A stretch of DNA of 64,000 nucleotides from Brevibacillus panacihumi (GCF_003710985.1 NZ_RHHT01000031.1:1-64000), one strand, 5' to 3'. Shown: positions 1 to 8,121, counted from the first letter of the stretch. The notes: generated by a model not told the origin, from the letters alone. A program made the numbers and translations.

Positions 1-77
1 ATTCATTACAGGAATGGCTCCCTTGTACGCACTTTCCCCATTTTACACGATCAAGCCCCTACTTCCTAGCTTGGACT

Positions 78-635
78 TCACCGTTCATACATCGTTTTTA
101 GTCGGCGCAAGCCACGATGCGAAATCATTTTCACGCTTGATTCTGTTTTTCCCAATACATCAGCAACCTGACTGATTTTAAGCCCGGCGTAATAGCGCAA
201 GAGAAGGACGTCTTTTTGGCTGCAGGACAGCAAGTCGATCCGTTCGCGCAGACAGCTCATCTCTTCACTCGTCAAAACCTGCTGTTCCGGCTGCCAGGTC
301 TCATCTGTTTCTACATCCAGCCAATCATCGAGATCGACGGGAATATCCCTTTTTTTGCGAAGATAATCGATATACGTGTTGTGGGCGATGCGAAAAATCC
401 AGGAGGCAAACGGATACGTCCGGCTGTATTGCCCGAACTTTTCCCATGCTTTCATAAAGACGACCGTCGTCAGATCATCTGCATCCCACGGATTTCGGAC
501 ACGAGAAAGCAAGTAGTGATTGATCCGGCTGAAAAACGCATCGTACAGTTCACAAAATGAACGGGCTTCGTAATAATCTGAGACCAAACTCGCGGTTGCC
601 GATGGGCGGGCAGAAGACTGTATTGCATAACCCAT
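78..635 (-). CDS. ECF-type sigma-70 family RNA polymerase sigma factor
   Basis: A group IV (extracytoplasmic function) sigma factor that would direct core RNA polymerase to a small stress or surface regulon. Region 2 covers about residues 28-95 (the DADDL segment followed by the FASWIFRIAHN stretch of 2.4). Region 4 covers about 130-180, with the helix-turn-helix in AGLKISQVADVLGKTESSVK. The start is ATG at 635 because TTGGAGGAAA lies just upstream; a longer frame reaches 665 without a ribosome site. The 185-residue length is normal for the family. No anti-sigma gene is visible, but only 77 bases remain before the window edge, so one could follow. Confidence 0.9.
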   Translation of the reverse strand: MGYAIQSSARPSATASLVSDYYEARSFCELYDAFFSRINHYLLSRVRNPWDADDLTTVVFMKAWEKFGQYSRTYPFASWIFRIAHNTYIDYLRKKRDIPVDLDDWLDVETDETWQPEQQVLTSEEMSCLRERIDLLSCSQKDVLLLRYYAGLKISQVADVLGKTESSVKMISHRGLRRLKTMYER

Positions 636-759
636 CACGGTTTCCTCCAACTCCCAAAATTTCATTCGCCAAGTATGAAAAATCTACTATTTCTACTATA
701 ACTTGGTTCTACGATTGGGAGCGGAAAAGGTAACAGATTTTACAAAATATAATTATTCT

Positions 760-1908
760 TTATTTTTTCAGAGCCTTATCGAGCTCCGCAATGATGTCTT
801 CCGCCGCTTCAATCCCTACCGACAGACGAACCAGTCCCATGGTAATCCCTGTCGCTTGTCGCTGCTCCTCGGAAAACGCCCTGTGGGAGGTCGTCACTGG
901 ATGGGAGACAGAGGTTTCGACTCCGGCCAGCGAGGGAGCAAACGGAATCCAATCCAGGTTGCGGTAAAAGGAGTAGATCTTGCTTTCATCCTGCAGGCAG
1001 AAAGAGACCATCGCCCCTTGTTTGTTGCGGGTAAAGAAACGGGTGTCCGCCTCGCTCGGGTAATAAACGGTAGAAACTGCCGGATGCCCTTTTAAAAAGG
1101 CGGCTACCTGACTCGCGTTGTCGCATTGCCGCTCCATCCGCAGAGCAAGCGTCTTGAGGCCGCGGGATGTCAGCCAAGCCTCGAATGGGCTTAGGGACGC
1201 GCCGTAATTGACGACGATTTCCCTGGCCCTGGTGACAAGGTCTTTTCTGCCGACAAGCACACCGGATGTCACGTCGCTATGACCCCCGATGTATTTGGTG
1301 GCGCTATGCACGACAAGGTCTGCACCAAGCAAAAAAGGCTGGACGAGATACGGCGTCGCAAACGTATTATCCACCATGACTGACAAGCCGAATTGCTTGG
1401 CCTGTTTGATCCAGAACGGCATATCCACAACGCGCAGCAACGGGTTCGTGATGGTTTCCAGGAAAAACATCCTCGTGTTGGGGCGAATAAATGGTTCAAG
1501 CGAAGTCAGCTCGTTCAAATTGATGCATTCCAGCTCAATCCCCATTCGGGAGAGCTCCTTGCTCATCAGTGCGTAGGTCCCCCCGTAAATCTCGTGGGAT
1601 GCCAGCATATGGTCGCCTGGCTTCAGTACGGCCAATAGACCCGCCATGATCGCTCCCATGCCGGATGCCGCGCTGACTCCTTCCTCCGCCGCCTCCAGCT
1701 TTGCGATCGCATCAGCCAGCTCGGTCGGGTTGGGATTGCCATTGCGCGTATACAAATACTCGCCCTCGCCAGCATAATACTGTTCGACCTCCTCCAGCCC
1801 GTTGAAGGCAAAAACAGAGGTTTGGTAGATCGGGGTCGTTTTGCTTTGGGCATGCCGCAAAGGCTGATGTCCGATATGTACCGTTTTTGTCTCGAATCTT
1901 TCACTCAT
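760..1908 (-). CDS. Transsulfuration-family PLP enzyme (cystathionine gamma-synthase/lyase type)
   Basis: A Cys/Met metabolism PLP-dependent enzyme of 382 residues, acting in the cytoplasm on cystathionine, homoserine esters or methionine. The PLP lysine is K205 in SATKYIGGHSDV, and the family signature YTRNGNPNPT lies near residue 53. Start chosen at ATG 1908, preceded by AGAGGTGAA; an upstream GTG/ATG frame to 1926 lacks a site. Sequence alone does not separate gamma-synthase, gamma-lyase and methionine gamma-lyase activity. It stands alone, with no partner met or cys gene beside it and no S-box-like leader in the 140 bases upstream. Confidence 0.88.
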   Translation of the reverse strand: MSERFETKTVHIGHQPLRHAQSKTTPIYQTSVFAFNGLEEVEQYYAGEGEYLYTRNGNPNPTELADAIAKLEAAEEGVSAASGMGAIMAGLLAVLKPGDHMLASHEIYGGTYALMSKELSRMGIELECINLNELTSLEPFIRPNTRMFFLETITNPLLRVVDMPFWIKQAKQFGLSVMVDNTFATPYLVQPFLLGADLVVHSATKYIGGHSDVTSGVLVGRKDLVTRAREIVVNYGASLSPFEAWLTSRGLKTLALRMERQCDNASQVAAFLKGHPAVSTVYYPSEADTRFFTRNKQGAMVSFCLQDESKIYSFYRNLDWIPFAPSLAGVETSVSHPVTTSHRAFSEEQRQATGITMGLVRLSVGIEAAEDIIAELDKALKK

Positions 1909-1971
1909 GGCGTTCACCTCTGTCACTTTTCCTTACATCATATCACGAAATCAAAACAGGAAAATAGATGA

Positions 1972-2001
1972 TTGGCATTTTTAAAATAGATTTGCTATAA
2001 T
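1972..2001 (+). promoter_or_regulatory. Sigma-A promoter of the cyclophilin lipoprotein gene
   Basis: TTGGCA at 1972-1977, an 18-base spacer and a consensus TATAAT at 1996-2001, placed 50 bases before the chosen start. Confidence 0.7.
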
Positions 2002-2051
2002 TCAAAACCGTAGCTCCCTCATAGCAAATAGGCAAAAGGAAGGTGCATGAG

Positions 2052-2750
2052 ATGAAAAAACTGTTTCCTGCTATTCTTGCGTGTGTGACGGCGATTGCCC
2101 TGGTAACAGGCTGCTCCAGCAGCAGCAGTGAAGAGGGCCAACCTACCCCTCCACCTGCTCCGATTGCGAAGGAACCTGTTTCCAAAGAGCCGGCACAGCC
2201 GCCAGGACCGACAGGTGAGAAGAAGTATGACAAAGCGCCAGAAATGCAAATTGACAAAAATAAAGACTACCAAGCAACCATTTCGACAAGCATGGGGGAC
2301 TTCACTATCGACCTGTTTGAAAAGGACGCTCCCATCACAGTCAATAACTTCGTTTTTCTGGCGAAAGACAAGTTCTACGACAACCTGACGTTCCACCGTA
2401 TTTTGAAGGACTTCATGATCCAGACAGGAGATCCCCTCGGAACAGGGATCGGCGGTCCGGGGTACAACTTCGAGGATGAGCTGAATAACGGCCACAAGTA
2501 CGAGGTCGGGGTTGTCGCAATGGCAAATGCTGGCGCCAACACCAACGGCAGCCAGTTCTTTATCGGTTCTGGCAAGGATGTAGAAGGACTTGAGTTCTCA
2601 CCTAACTACACAATCTTCGGAAAAGTAATTGAAGGCCTTGATGTCGTCCAAAAAATCGCTGCTGTTCCCGTAAAACCGAATGCGCAAGGTGAGAAAAGCC
2701 TTCCGGAACAACCTGTTACAATCAAGTCGATCACCATTATCGAAAAATAA
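2052..2750 (+). CDS. Lipoprotein cyclophilin-type peptidyl-prolyl cis-trans isomerase
   Basis: A membrane-anchored PPIase likely to help fold secreted proteins outside the membrane. Residues 1-21 form a lipoprotein signal ending in the lipobox LVTGC, so Cys21 would be lipidated. A Ser/Pro-rich linker follows, then a cyclophilin domain from about residue 65 to the end, with FHRILKDFMIQTGDP and GSQFFI as active-site segments. The start is ATG 2052, eight bases after AAGGAAGG; a GTG at 2043 overlaps that site. It has its own promoter and a strong terminator, so it appears monocistronic. Confidence 0.92.
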   Translation: MKKLFPAILACVTAIALVTGCSSSSSEEGQPTPPPAPIAKEPVSKEPAQPPGPTGEKKYDKAPEMQIDKNKDYQATISTSMGDFTIDLFEKDAPITVNNFVFLAKDKFYDNLTFHRILKDFMIQTGDPLGTGIGGPGYNFEDELNNGHKYEVGVVAMANAGANTNGSQFFIGSGKDVEGLEFSPNYTIFGKVIEGLDVVQKIAAVPVKPNAQGEKSLPEQPVTIKSITIIEK

Positions 2751-2760
2751 TCTTTACCCA

Positions 2761-2798
2761 AGAGAAACACCGCTGGCTTGTGGTGTTTCTCTTTTTTT
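2761..2798 (+). terminator. Rho-independent terminator of the cyclophilin gene
   Basis: An 11-bp perfect stem (2761-2771 with 2782-2792) is followed by a T run. Confidence 0.9.
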
Positions 2799-2851
2799 GT
2801 CAAAAAAGGATGCGATTTACTTGTAAATAGTTCTTTGGAACCAATTCCCTA

Positions 2852-2880
2852 TTGCGTCGCTACTTTTTTCCCACTACACT
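2852..2880 (+). promoter_or_regulatory. Candidate promoter of the cell-wall hydrolase gene
   Basis: TTGCGT at 2852-2857 and TACACT at 2875-2880 with a 17-base spacer. This is a moderate sigma-A match; a sporulation sigma factor could act instead. Confidence 0.45.
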
Positions 2881-2941
2881 AGCCAATGACCCGATTCGCT
2901 TCCGCATGTATAAGCAAAAAGCGAAAAGGAGTGGTTCCTAG

Positions 2942-3568
2942 ATGTTTCCACGCGAGGCGCAAATGCGCTTTTTCTTCTATATCAACAGTATTGGTTTATT
3001 GCTCTTATGCCTGTTTGTTACACCGACAAGTGCACAAGCACCGAAGGCCTTGTCTGTAGCAGGACCTAGTTATCCAGCGAACATGGATTCTTTGAAAACA
3101 CCCAAAACCAATTCTACGACCCTTCACGCCTCCAAACCAGAGCGAAAAGCTGTCCAGGTCAGCCGCGGAGATTCCCGTACACGTACAGTGAATCCACATG
3201 GGCATGGCAGGATTTCGGAGCGTGAAATGGAACTGCTTGCCCGGTTGGTCTATGCGGAAGGCCGGGGAGAACCGTACGAGGGACAAGTGGCAATTGCCGC
3301 AGTTGTACTGAATCGGGTATCGTCCCCTCAATTTCCTGACACGGTTCAGGAGGTTATTTTCGCTCCCCGCGCATTCTCTCCCGTACAAGGCGGGAGATTG
3401 CCGTTCAAAGCGAATGAGAGTACACGAAAGGCTGCGCGTGAGGCAGTAGCAGGTGCAGACCCTACCAATGGCTCTCTGTATTTCTTCAATCCGAATACGG
3501 CTACATCGGATTGGATATGGTCTCGCACCCAAACGGTGAGAATTGCCAACCATATATTTGCTAAATAA
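2942..3568 (+). CDS. Secreted SleB/CwlJ-type cell-wall hydrolase
   Basis: A Hydrolase_2 (SleB-like) lytic enzyme acting on spore cortex or vegetative peptidoglycan. Residues 1-31 are a signal peptide (hydrophobic core SIGLLLLCLFV, likely cut after TSA). Residues 90-208 form the catalytic domain: LVYAEGRGEPYEGQVAIAAV carries the conserved glutamates (E106/E110), and DWIWSRTQT closes it. It lacks the N-terminal peptidoglycan-binding repeat of full SleB, resembling shorter family members. The start at 2942 has AAAGGAGTGG upstream. No ypeB partner is present, so a role in germination is uncertain. Confidence 0.85.
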   Translation: MFPREAQMRFFFYINSIGLLLLCLFVTPTSAQAPKALSVAGPSYPANMDSLKTPKTNSTTLHASKPERKAVQVSRGDSRTRTVNPHGHGRISEREMELLARLVYAEGRGEPYEGQVAIAAVVLNRVSSPQFPDTVQEVIFAPRAFSPVQGGRLPFKANESTRKAAREAVAGADPTNGSLYFFNPNTATSDWIWSRTQTVRIANHIFAK

Positions 3569-3648
3569 ATTTAACAATACTTTATTTTATTTTAATGCAT
3601 GTTTTACTTTTCTCTGTTATGATTTCACCATAAGCTCTTTTTCAACGC

Positions 3649-3858
3649 ATTGAGAAAACGTTTGATGTCTGGTTTCGGCCAACATGAATCATTACCGTAT
3701 GCATGAGTAGATGCTTGGCATTCTGTGTATGCATACGGTGATGAGGTCTCGATTGGCATTGGTTTTGGGTGAGAGCAAAACCATTGTCATCGCATCAGAT
3801 TTTTTCTCAATCGCCCCCAATTGACTCTGGCCTTCCTAACAGGAAGGCCACTTTTTTT
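3649..3858 (+). ncRNA. Structured non-coding RNA or riboswitch candidate, class unknown
   Basis: The 399-base gap between the hydrolase and yfhH holds a multibranched fold. P1 is 3649-3658 with 3802-3811 (10 bp perfect). P2 is 3661-3667 with 3793-3799. P3 is 3689-3704 with 3729-3744 (16 bp, one wobble), capped by a small stem 3711-3714 with 3718-3721. P4 is 3761-3767 with 3776-3782, extended by 3750-3753 with 3789-3792. A terminator follows: stem 3828-3836 with 3842-3850 and seven T. The two wobble pairs in P2 and P3 would be A/C mismatches on the other strand, which favours plus-strand RNA. An extended -10 (TG-N-TATGAT, 3615-3623) would start a transcript near 3630. I could not match it to tmRNA, SRP RNA, RNase P, 6S or any riboswitch I know. 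Confidence 0.6.
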
Positions 3859-3967
3859 ATGCTGCAAATGGTATGCTGACATCCGCCATCGACGGCGCGT
3901 TTGGCAATCCGTCGCCTTTTCCCTTGTCTTTTGCTACAATATAAGCTGTGGAAGGGAGGTTTATACA

Positions 3968-4276
3968 TTGCGTCTTTACAGTCAAATGACCCTGGCAGAG
4001 CTGCAGGAGGAAATGGAACTCCTCCGCCAACAAGCGGCAGAGAAGAAAAAGGCAGGCGACGAGTCACAGTTCGCCATTATCCAGCAAAAGTATTTCATGG
4101 CTAAATCGTATTATCTAGGAACTGACGAATTCCGTATTGGGGGTACATACAGCGTTGCTGACCATGACCAGCCCTTTACCATTGATTATTTTAATGGCGT
4201 ATTCGCCTGGGGGCGTTTCCCCGATTCCGACGAACAGACCGGTTTCCCTGTAGGCATGCTGGAAGAATGGCACTAG
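3968..4276 (+). CDS. yfhH: YfhH family protein (DUF1811)
   Basis: A 102-residue cytoplasmic protein resembling Bacillus YfhH, whose function is unknown. Residues 1-45 are a charged helical hairpin (LAELQEEMELLRQQAAEKKKAG); residues 55-102 form a small beta-rich part with IGGTYSVADHD and FNGVFAWGRF. The start is TTG 3968, about eight bases after GGGAGG at 3954-3959; the open frame runs further upstream to 3821 but without a site and through the preceding terminator. If the structured RNA upstream is a leader, this is the gene it would control. Confidence 0.75.
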   Translation: MRLYSQMTLAELQEEMELLRQQAAEKKKAGDESQFAIIQQKYFMAKSYYLGTDEFRIGGTYSVADHDQPFTIDYFNGVFAWGRFPDSDEQTGFPVGMLEEWH

Positions 4277-4292
4277 CCCTTCGAAAAAAGCA

Positions 4293-4319
4293 ACCGACCC
4301 AACTGCGGGCCGGTTTTTT
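4293..4319 (+). terminator. Terminator of yfhH
   Basis: The stem 4293-4300 with 4307-4315 has one internal mismatch and is followed by a T run. Confidence 0.7.
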
Positions 4320-4405
4320 GGTTCGGATATCCTTCCGCCCTTTTCCTTCAAGGCAAGGGGGCGAATGGATATACTATAAAAAAACAGAAAGCAGGCTTCT
4401 TGCCC

Positions 4406-4855
4406 ATGGATCTCATCAATCTCGTCCTACTTGTCCTGCTCGCATTCGGGGTCGTAGGAAATAACACAACCGTGTCCATTGCTGTCGCCGTCCTGCTCCT
4501 GTGCAGATTGTTGAATTTGGAAAAAGCTTTTCCCATTCTCGAACAGTACGGATTGCAAATCGGCATCATCATTTTAACAATCGGTGTGCTTTCACCGCTG
4601 GCCAGCGGCAAAATGAAGCCGGAGAGCTTCCTCTCCCTCTTCACGCATTGGCAATCGATCCTGGCCGTCGTTGTCGGCATCGTCGTCGCTTATTTGGCCG
4701 GCAAAGGAACATCCCTTATGACCGCCAATCCTCTGATCGTCACCGGATTGCTTTTCGGGACGATCATCGGCGTCACTTTTTTCAGAGGGATACCAGTAGG
4801 TCCCCTCGTAGCTGCCGGGATACTGGCTTTTGTTTTACAGTTTTTCCCAAAGTGA
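4406..4855 (+). CDS. DUF441 family membrane protein (YtwI/YeaL-like)
   Basis: A 149-residue integral membrane protein with about four hydrophobic segments (near residues 3-40, 50-65, 85-105 and 115-148), the size and pattern of the DUF441 family. Function is unknown in the family. ATG 4406 was chosen over TTG 4400; both have only a weak site (GCAGG, 4391-4395). It ends six bases before the convergent HesB-like gene. Confidence 0.8.
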   Translation: MDLINLVLLVLLAFGVVGNNTTVSIAVAVLLLCRLLNLEKAFPILEQYGLQIGIIILTIGVLSPLASGKMKPESFLSLFTHWQSILAVVVGIVVAYLAGKGTSLMTANPLIVTGLLFGTIIGVTFFRGIPVGPLVAAGILAFVLQFFPK

Positions 4856-4861
4856 TTCTGT

Positions 4862-5188
4862 CTATGATACACCCCAGCGTTCTTTCACCTGCAAGCCGTA
4901 GGCGAGAATCTGCTCGGGGGTAACCAAACGAAACCCTTGCTGCGGTCGGTAATCCACTTTTAGTTGAGTAGAGCCGATGTAGCCAAGGGTTTCTTTGTCC
5001 ATCACGAACGTAAAGGAATCGACATGCAGGAGAAGATCATCTGGCAATACCTCGTCCCACCAGAGAAAATATTCCACATTCATGCCGCAGCCACCCACCA
5101 GCTCCCCATTGATTCGGATCGTCTGATCTGACCCTTCGGATATAGTCTGCAAACGCTCCATGGCCTCCGTTGTCACCGTTATTTCCAT
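4862..5188 (-). CDS. HesB/IscA-fold protein with a reduced cysteine set
   Basis: A 108-residue protein of the HesB-like fold, the family of A-type iron-sulfur carriers. The conserved N-terminal loop is GGCGMN with Cys34, but the C-terminal CGC pair of true IscA is absent (the end reads QVKERWGVS). It therefore probably does not hold a cluster in the classical way. Start at 5188 after AAAGGAG. A second, even more divergent family member lies at 23866. Confidence 0.75.
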   Translation of the reverse strand: MEITVTTEAMERLQTISEGSDQTIRINGELVGGCGMNVEYFLWWDEVLPDDLLLHVDSFTFVMDKETLGYIGSTQLKVDYRPQQGFRLVTPEQILAYGLQVKERWGVS

Positions 5189-5287
5189 GTCTTTACTCCT
5201 TTCGCTAACACATTTTAAAAATGGGATGCATCATCTGTTTCAACTTCGCATACAATGCTTGAAAGGCAGCAGAAAGGACGATTTTCT

Positions 5288-5428
5288 ATGCATATCTACG
5301 AACAAGACGGCATCTACATCGCCGAAACCGAATACCAATCCGAACATGTCGTAATCTTTGGCAGCACGTGGGAAGAGGCCAAGGAAAAACTACTGGTTCG
5401 CTTACTTGTACTTGAGATGATTGGTTAA
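5288..5428 (+). CDS. Small conserved-looking protein, 46 residues
   Basis: Reads MHIYEQDGIYIAETEY at the N-terminus, then a predicted helix WEEAKEKLLVRLLVLEMIG. AGAAAGGACG lies about ten bases before ATG 5288 and a terminator follows ten bases after the stop, so the frame has full expression signals. The alternating short strands followed by an amphipathic helix suggest a compact folded peptide. No function recognised. Confidence 0.6.
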   Translation: MHIYEQDGIYIAETEYQSEHVVIFGSTWEEAKEKLLVRLLVLEMIG

Positions 5429-5437
5429 CATAGAAAG

Positions 5438-5466
5438 GCGGGTCATAACCAGGACCTGCTTTTTTT
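5438..5466 (+). terminator. Terminator of the 46-residue ORF
   Basis: The stem 5438-5444 with 5453-5459 has one wobble pair and is followed by seven T. Confidence 0.75.
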
Positions 5467-5492
5467 CACCCTTACCGATCAAGCTAACTCAG

Positions 5493-6578
5493 ATGGCGAG
5501 GTGCGACTTCACGATCATGTCTGTAACCACTCTCGATGGACAAGCACTGGCGGCCGAGATCAGACGGCAAACCGCTTTGGCGAACCGCAACAACGTCACC
5601 CGTACACAAGCATACCTTGCGTTTTACCGCGAACACGAGGAGGTTCACTGGGCACTGCTTGCTCATCTCGTCTCGCGAAATGGCGGGTGGAATATGACAG
5701 ACCTGCAGGGAGAGTGGCTCCCCCGGATCATGGATCCCGCTTCCCGCAACGCCTACTTTTGGTTTTTGGAACGATGCAATTGGCTGATCTTTCATGATGC
5801 GTACGCCCAGCTTCTGCTCTATGCGGAAATGAAACGATGCGGAAGAGATTTGACCAACCTGCTCCCTTCCTTGCATGTATCCTCTTTTATGCAAGGCTTC
5901 TGGCAGGACTTTTTGACGTCTGGGGACAGTGCGAGACTGACACGGGCCTTAATCGTCAATGAGCAGCAATATATCGAACAGCGTGTGGTTCGAAAATCCT
6001 TCACGTATCATCGAATCTTCTCCACGCTCGCCTTTTTCGCCCAGTCTCAGCTTTCCCTAAACCAGACTCTTTTTCCCTATAAAGCGCATCCGACCGATCG
6101 CAGATTTCAGCTTGTCGGGATGAACGTGCATGATTTTCCCGAGATCAACCAGCGCATTGCGATTGGCAAAGCCTTGTACAAGCTGTTGTACGAAGACAAA
6201 AAAAGGCTCGATTCCATCCGGGAATTTGCCTTTCGCATTCCACATACCGGCTCCAGGGCGGATTATTGGCCGCATCTGTTTACTCCGGTCGAGCTAGCAC
6301 AACGAGAGGCTTCGCTATCTGACAACAATGCCTACTCGCTTCGGCTGCACAAGGATTCACTGCGGGAAGGAGCTCCCAAACTATACAGTCCTTTTTTGCA
6401 CAAGGCTTGGCCGGATACCTCGCACGATCCGGCGGACGGAGTCGACTGGTATCGCGATCCGCGTTGGCTCTCCGTAGTCGACGAACCGATCGAACTGCCG
6501 AGCATTGCCACGGAAGAGTACGCACGGGCGCTCCAGTGGATCGATTATGGAGTCAAGATCGTCTCGCTTTTTTCCTGA
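5493..6578 (+). CDS. DUF2515 family protein (YppC-like)
   Basis: A cytoplasmic protein of about 361 residues resembling Bacillus YppC (DUF2515), function unknown. It is Arg/Trp-rich, with a helical region LAAEIRRQTALANRNNVTRT near the start, and no signal or membrane segment is evident. The start is uncertain: ATG 5493 and ATG 5517 both lack a good ribosome site, and the frame extends back to 5421 through a terminator. Its last 34 bases overlap the end of the convergent TIM-barrel gene. Confidence 0.7.
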   Translation: MARCDFTIMSVTTLDGQALAAEIRRQTALANRNNVTRTQAYLAFYREHEEVHWALLAHLVSRNGGWNMTDLQGEWLPRIMDPASRNAYFWFLERCNWLIFHDAYAQLLLYAEMKRCGRDLTNLLPSLHVSSFMQGFWQDFLTSGDSARLTRALIVNEQQYIEQRVVRKSFTYHRIFSTLAFFAQSQLSLNQTLFPYKAHPTDRRFQLVGMNVHDFPEINQRIAIGKALYKLLYEDKKRLDSIREFAFRIPHTGSRADYWPHLFTPVELAQREASLSDNNAYSLRLHKDSLREGAPKLYSPFLHKAWPDTSHDPADGVDWYRDPRWLSVVDEPIELPSIATEEYARALQWIDYGVKIVSLFS

Positions 6579-7471
6579 CCGAACAAGATCCGCTCCACCC
6601 ATTGGTAGCATCGCTCCAGCTCTTCATCGCGAATCAGCTCGGAGCGATGCTCAAAGACGATTTTTACGTGCGGATTTTCATCCCGGATGATGTTGAGGTA
6701 GCTCTCGATAGGAGCCCAGCCCTCTTCCGGCAGGCATTGCGGCAGGGCGGGATAGTGGTTGTGCTTCATCTCTTCTCCCTGGACCTGCATCGTCCAAAGG
6801 TGAATCGTTTCCGCATATTTGGCGAACTTCTTCAGCACTTTTCGGGCATCAAAATACGGGTCGATTCGCTCCTGGACGTACAGTCTTCCCGTATCCAGAC
6901 AAAGGCGTATGCGCGGATACTTTTGCAGCAGCTTTTCCACAATCGTCGTGTCATACACATAGCGATTGCAGGCATCGAATTCAAGCACGGGAGTGAAGTG
7001 AAAAGCCTCGCTCTGCCTGGACAGCCAGGAAAACAGCTCCTCGCTTTTCTCGATAAATGCCTCCAGGGGATAGTCGCTCTCATAGACGTAATCCCGTTGA
7101 TCCGCGAAGCGCCATCTGTCCCACTTGACCCTGTTATCCAGAATGACCGGCTTGGGATAGTGGAACAAAACGTAGGAGGGCTTCACCGACCGCAGGTATT
7201 CCAGCTCTTGCGCAATCTCTGCATAAGCTTGCTGTCTGGCCTGCTCATCCAAATCCATGAAGAGAGCGTCACGAAGCATCCCCTGCTTCGCCCGCAGCGG
7301 GTAGTGAATCCCGATGGCAAAATTGTTGGTTTGTGCTTCCTTCACCAATGTGCGAATTCCTGCCTCGTCAGCAAACAGGCAGGCTTCGATGCCATAAAAG
7401 CCGGTTTTGAAATCCCGCTCATATTTCTGCCAATCAAAACCACCGTACTGACCGATTAAAAAACGCTTCAT
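6545..7471 (-). CDS. TIM-barrel protein, sugar phosphate isomerase/endonuclease IV-like
   Basis: A 308-residue xylose isomerase-like (AP_endonuc_2) barrel. Metal-ligand-type residues appear in the usual strand ends: LFHYPK (His), PVLEFDACN (Glu), CLDTGRL (Asp), TIHLWTM (His) and VFEHRS (Glu). Family members act as sugar isomerases or as AP endonucleases; substrate cannot be told here. ATG 7471 follows a strong GGGAGGTC. It is the last gene of a leftward run after the DUF3900 and DUF1444 genes (gap 27 bases), which suggests co-transcription. Confidence 0.8.
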   Translation of the reverse strand: MKRFLIGQYGGFDWQKYERDFKTGFYGIEACLFADEAGIRTLVKEAQTNNFAIGIHYPLRAKQGMLRDALFMDLDEQARQQAYAEIAQELEYLRSVKPSYVLFHYPKPVILDNRVKWDRWRFADQRDYVYESDYPLEAFIEKSEELFSWLSRQSEAFHFTPVLEFDACNRYVYDTTIVEKLLQKYPRIRLCLDTGRLYVQERIDPYFDARKVLKKFAKYAETIHLWTMQVQGEEMKHNHYPALPQCLPEEGWAPIESYLNIIRDENPHVKIVFEHRSELIRDEELERCYQWVERILFGQEKSETILTP

Positions 7472-7498
7472 GACCTCCCGCCTTTCATCCTGCCCCTT

Positions 7499-8101
7499 TT
7501 ACTTCCCATCATGGGAAACGACGAGAAAAGGCGTCAGCTCTCCATCTTCCCAGTAGAACGGCAATAAAGAGATCGGGACCTCTCCCTTTGAAGCAAAATC
7601 ATACGTCAGCCTGGCTAACAGATGGGCTCCTGTCTCCCCAACCATATCGGCGACAATGAGAACATCCTGGTGTGGGATCGAGACCCCCAGGGAATCTCCC
7701 GTTTTTTTCGCGTCAAAATCGCGCAGCAGATCGTCCAGCAAGATCCGGCTCGCCGCGTAGCCATCCGTCGGGCTGATAAAATGGATGAGGTTATCCCCCA
7801 CCGATTGGCTTTTTACAGAAAAAGGTAGTTTCTTCAGATTTTCCATCGCGTGGTGATGCAATTCCTCCGGGGTCCATCCGGCTTCCGTCAGCATGTGAGG
7901 CTCGATCAGCATATAGCCCTCGCCCATATCCAACGCGTACAGGATAGCTGTATCGGCCGTATGCGGCTTGGACACCCAGCGCTGTGGCTGCTTTTGTACC
8001 AGGCTTGCATGACGAATAACGGGATAGACGCGATTTTGTTGCCCGCTTACGGTCACGGGGCTCTTCTTTTGTTTGCTGCTATGGTCCTGCTTTTTGCTCA
8101 T
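7499..8101 (-). CDS. DUF1444 family protein (YtpQ-like), short form
   Basis: About 200 residues resembling Bacillus YtpQ (UPF0354/DUF1444): VYPVIRHASL, then a segment with ALDMGEGYMLIEPHML, and VSIPHQDVLIVADM near the C-terminus. The family is usually about 270 residues; here the N-terminal part is replaced by a Lys/Gln/Ser-rich tail. ATG 8101 lies 11 bases after AAGGAGG. The gene begins 20 bases after the DUF3900 stop, consistent with an operon. Function unknown. Confidence 0.75.
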   Translation of the reverse strand: MSKKQDHSSKQKKSPVTVSGQQNRVYPVIRHASLVQKQPQRWVSKPHTADTAILYALDMGEGYMLIEPHMLTEAGWTPEELHHHAMENLKKLPFSVKSQSVGDNLIHFISPTDGYAASRILLDDLLRDFDAKKTGDSLGVSIPHQDVLIVADMVGETGAHLLARLTYDFASKGEVPISLLPFYWEDGELTPFLVVSHDGK

Positions 8102-8121
8102 TTCGCTGCCATCCTCCTTTC

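Noticed and set aside
1..77. Anti-sigma gene after the ECF sigma factor
   Set aside because: Only an ATG at the very edge is visible; too little sequence to support a call.
1909..2051. S-box (SAM) or T-box leader before the transsulfuration gene
   Set aside because: The gap is 143 bases, includes the opposing cyclophilin promoter and lacks the conserved S-box or T-box sequences.
8098..8112. A four-codon frame (ATG to TGA) overlapping the DUF1444 start, like a coupling peptide
   Set aside because: The Shine-Dalgarno directly abuts its ATG, leaving no spacing for initiation.
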